A stretch of 5,922 nucleotides of DNA, taken from assembly GCA_045536155.1 (NCBI GenBank), contig JAZSMZ010000124.1, positions 1 to 5,922 of the forward strand, given 5' to 3'. The DNA is from JAZQNC01 sp045536155 (GTDB lineage: Bacteria; Bacillota; Clostridia; Oscillospirales; CAG-272). The notes beneath the pieces are model-generated. The model worked only from the letters and a program-made list of their open reading frames with translations, was not told the DNA's origin and did no database searches. Position 1 is the first letter of the stretch, and each line of letters begins with the position of its first letter. This document shows, piece by piece, positions 5,586-5,922 of the stretch. The position numbers and the translations under genes are program-made.

Positions 5586-5627
5586 ACGGAGAGATATCGA
5601 AGTGGTCATAACGGGGCTGACTCGAAA
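5586..5627 (+). repeat. Right copy of the 42-base direct repeat
   Basis: This copy overlaps the 5' half of the intact tRNA-Ser, starting two bases before the mature 5' end. It matches 5398-5439 at all 42 positions. The 146 bases between the copies (5440-5585) contain no gene. Visible there are a TGCAAAA pair (5551-5557 and its repeat a few bases on) and a possible weak promoter. Confidence 0.9.
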
Positions 5628-5676
5628 TCAGTTTGCGCTCACGCGCACGAGGGTTCGAATCCCTCTCTCTCCGCCA
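5588..5676 (+). tRNA. tRNA-Ser(CGA)
   Basis: This is a complete class II tRNA of 89 bases that reads UCG codons. The acceptor stem GGAGAGA (5588-5594) pairs at all seven positions with TCTCTCC (5666-5672); the discriminator is G5673 and CCA is encoded (5674-5676). The D-stem is TCG with CGG. The anticodon stem GCTGA pairs with TCAGT (one G-U) around CTCGAAA, with anticodon CGA at 5623-5625. The long variable arm has a GCGC stem (5635-5638 with 5643-5646), diagnostic of serine tRNA. The T-arm is GAGGG, TTCGAAT, CCCTC (5649-5665). Its 5' half is duplicated upstream. Transcription could come from the promoter at 5145-5173 as a long precursor or from a weak site just upstream. Confidence 0.97.
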
Positions 5677-5679
5677 AAT

Positions 5680-5693
5680 GCGGCATCTGCCGC
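5680..5693 (+). repeat. Small hairpin between tRNA and terminator
   Basis: GCGGCA (5680-5685) and TGCCGC (5688-5693) are inverted repeats with two bases between them. TGCGGC at 5679-5684 could instead pair with GCCGCA (5701-5706), the left arm of the terminator, which would compete with terminator formation. Confidence 0.5.
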
Positions 5694-5698
5694 GAAAG

Positions 5699-5731
5699 AA
5701 GCCGCAGGACTTAGGGGTCTTGCGGCTTTTT
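5699..5731 (+). terminator. Intrinsic terminator after tRNA-Ser
   Basis: AAGCCGCAGGAC (5699-5710) pairs with GTCTTGCGGCTT (5717-5728) over 12 positions with one G-U, around the loop TTAGGG, and is followed by T5727-T5731. It should end the tRNA transcript 23 bases or so after CCA. Confidence 0.85.
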
Positions 5732-5741
5732 CATACTACCG

Positions 5742-5749
5742 AAAGGAGG
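5742..5749 (+). promoter_or_regulatory. Strong ribosome binding site of the last reading frame
   Basis: AAAGGAGG lies 8 bases before the ATG at 5758-5760. It is the best ribosome binding site in the window and makes a short, unrecognised reading frame credible. It begins only 10 bases after the terminator T-run. Confidence 0.8.
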
Positions 5750-5757
5750 ATTTTCTG

Positions 5758-5922
5758 ATGAATAAAATGAAATGGTATCAAAAACTATTGATTGGTTTAT
5801 TGGTTGTTCTATTATCTCCGTTGATTCTTATATGTCTGATCTATGCGGGAATTTGTGCTCTTGTTCAAATACCGAAAAACAAAAAAGAATATAAAAAATC
5901 CCGGTATTATTTGGATTTTAAG
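5758..5922 (+). CDS. Small membrane protein of unknown function, N-terminal fragment (runs off window)
   Basis: Fifty-five codons are open to the window edge. The peptide begins MNKMKWYQKLL, followed by a long hydrophobic segment (about residues 10-37, LLIGLLVVLLSPLILICLIY and on) and a Lys/Tyr-rich segment PKNKKEYKKSRYYLDFK (39-55). A basic N-terminus ahead of one membrane segment suggests an N-in anchor, or an uncleaved signal, with the rest outside; this is inferred. I do not recognise the family and the domain that would identify it lies beyond the window. By my count 47 of 165 bases are G or C (about 28%), well below lines of the minus-strand operon (45-55% in two sampled lines). That may reflect membrane and Lys-rich composition, or acquisition from elsewhere. 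It follows the tRNA-Ser terminator with no room for a separate promoter after it. Confidence 0.75.
   Translation, partial: MNKMKWYQKLLIGLLVVLLSPLILICLIYAGICALVQIPKNKKEYKKSRYYLDFK

Noticed and set aside
5180..5587. T-box leader, riboswitch, SRP RNA, 6S RNA or tmRNA
   Set aside because: The T-box antiterminator consensus and the conserved SRP tip sequence are absent, no tmRNA-type tRNA-like ends are present, and the hairpins do not form the long 6S duplex. Only a covariance-model search could exclude divergent members.
5235..5627. CRISPR-like array, since a short sequence recurs three times at spacings of 163 and 188 bases
   Set aside because: The spacing is far too long and uneven, the repeats differ in length (13 versus 42 bases), and they are explained as serine tRNA 5' ends. 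No cas gene is visible.

Overview
The window suggests a member of the Bacillota, class Clostridia. It has moderate G+C genes, AT-rich promoter regions, near-consensus sigma-A promoters, strong AGGAGG-type ribosome binding sites and a CCA-encoding tRNA. The gene content is also of clostridial type: an OGG1-like glycosylase next to recG, a two-module Cys/His protein resembling DUF6062, and coaE followed by a small SLT lytic transglycosylase. I cannot name a genus.

Positions 1-5050 (minus strand) hold one tightly packed operon. Read 5' to 3', it encodes a Gfo/Idh/MocA-family oxidoreductase (TTG start), dephospho-CoA kinase (coaE), a membrane-anchored lytic transglycosylase, a Cys/His-rich protein, 8-oxoguanine DNA glycosylase, and the first half of the RecG helicase, which runs off the window at position 1. 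Junctions range from a 1-base overlap to an 18-base gap, so co-transcription from one promoter (-10 at 5096-5101, -35 at 5119-5124) is very likely. The genes do not form one pathway: they cover redox metabolism, CoA synthesis, wall remodelling and two DNA repair functions.

Positions 5051-5180 are a compact divergent promoter region. Near-consensus promoters face both ways with their -35 boxes 20 bases apart, and two AT-rich inverted repeats overlap them.

Positions 5180-5731 (plus strand) are the least ordinary part. A strong promoter leads into about 400 bases with no credible protein gene. This stretch has three consecutive hairpins, a short copy of the start of a serine tRNA, a perfect 42-base copy of the 5' half of that tRNA ending exactly at the last base of the anticodon loop, and then an intact tRNA-Ser(CGA) at 5588-5676 followed by a terminator. 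The arrangement looks like a decaying tandem array of tRNA-derived units, or the scar of an element that recombined in the anticodon loop.

From 5758 to the window end, a short AT-rich reading frame with an excellent ribosome binding site encodes the N-terminus of a small membrane protein. There is almost no room for a promoter between it and the terminator. I see no complete defence system, CRISPR array or transposase; the tRNA-half region is the best candidate for something new.
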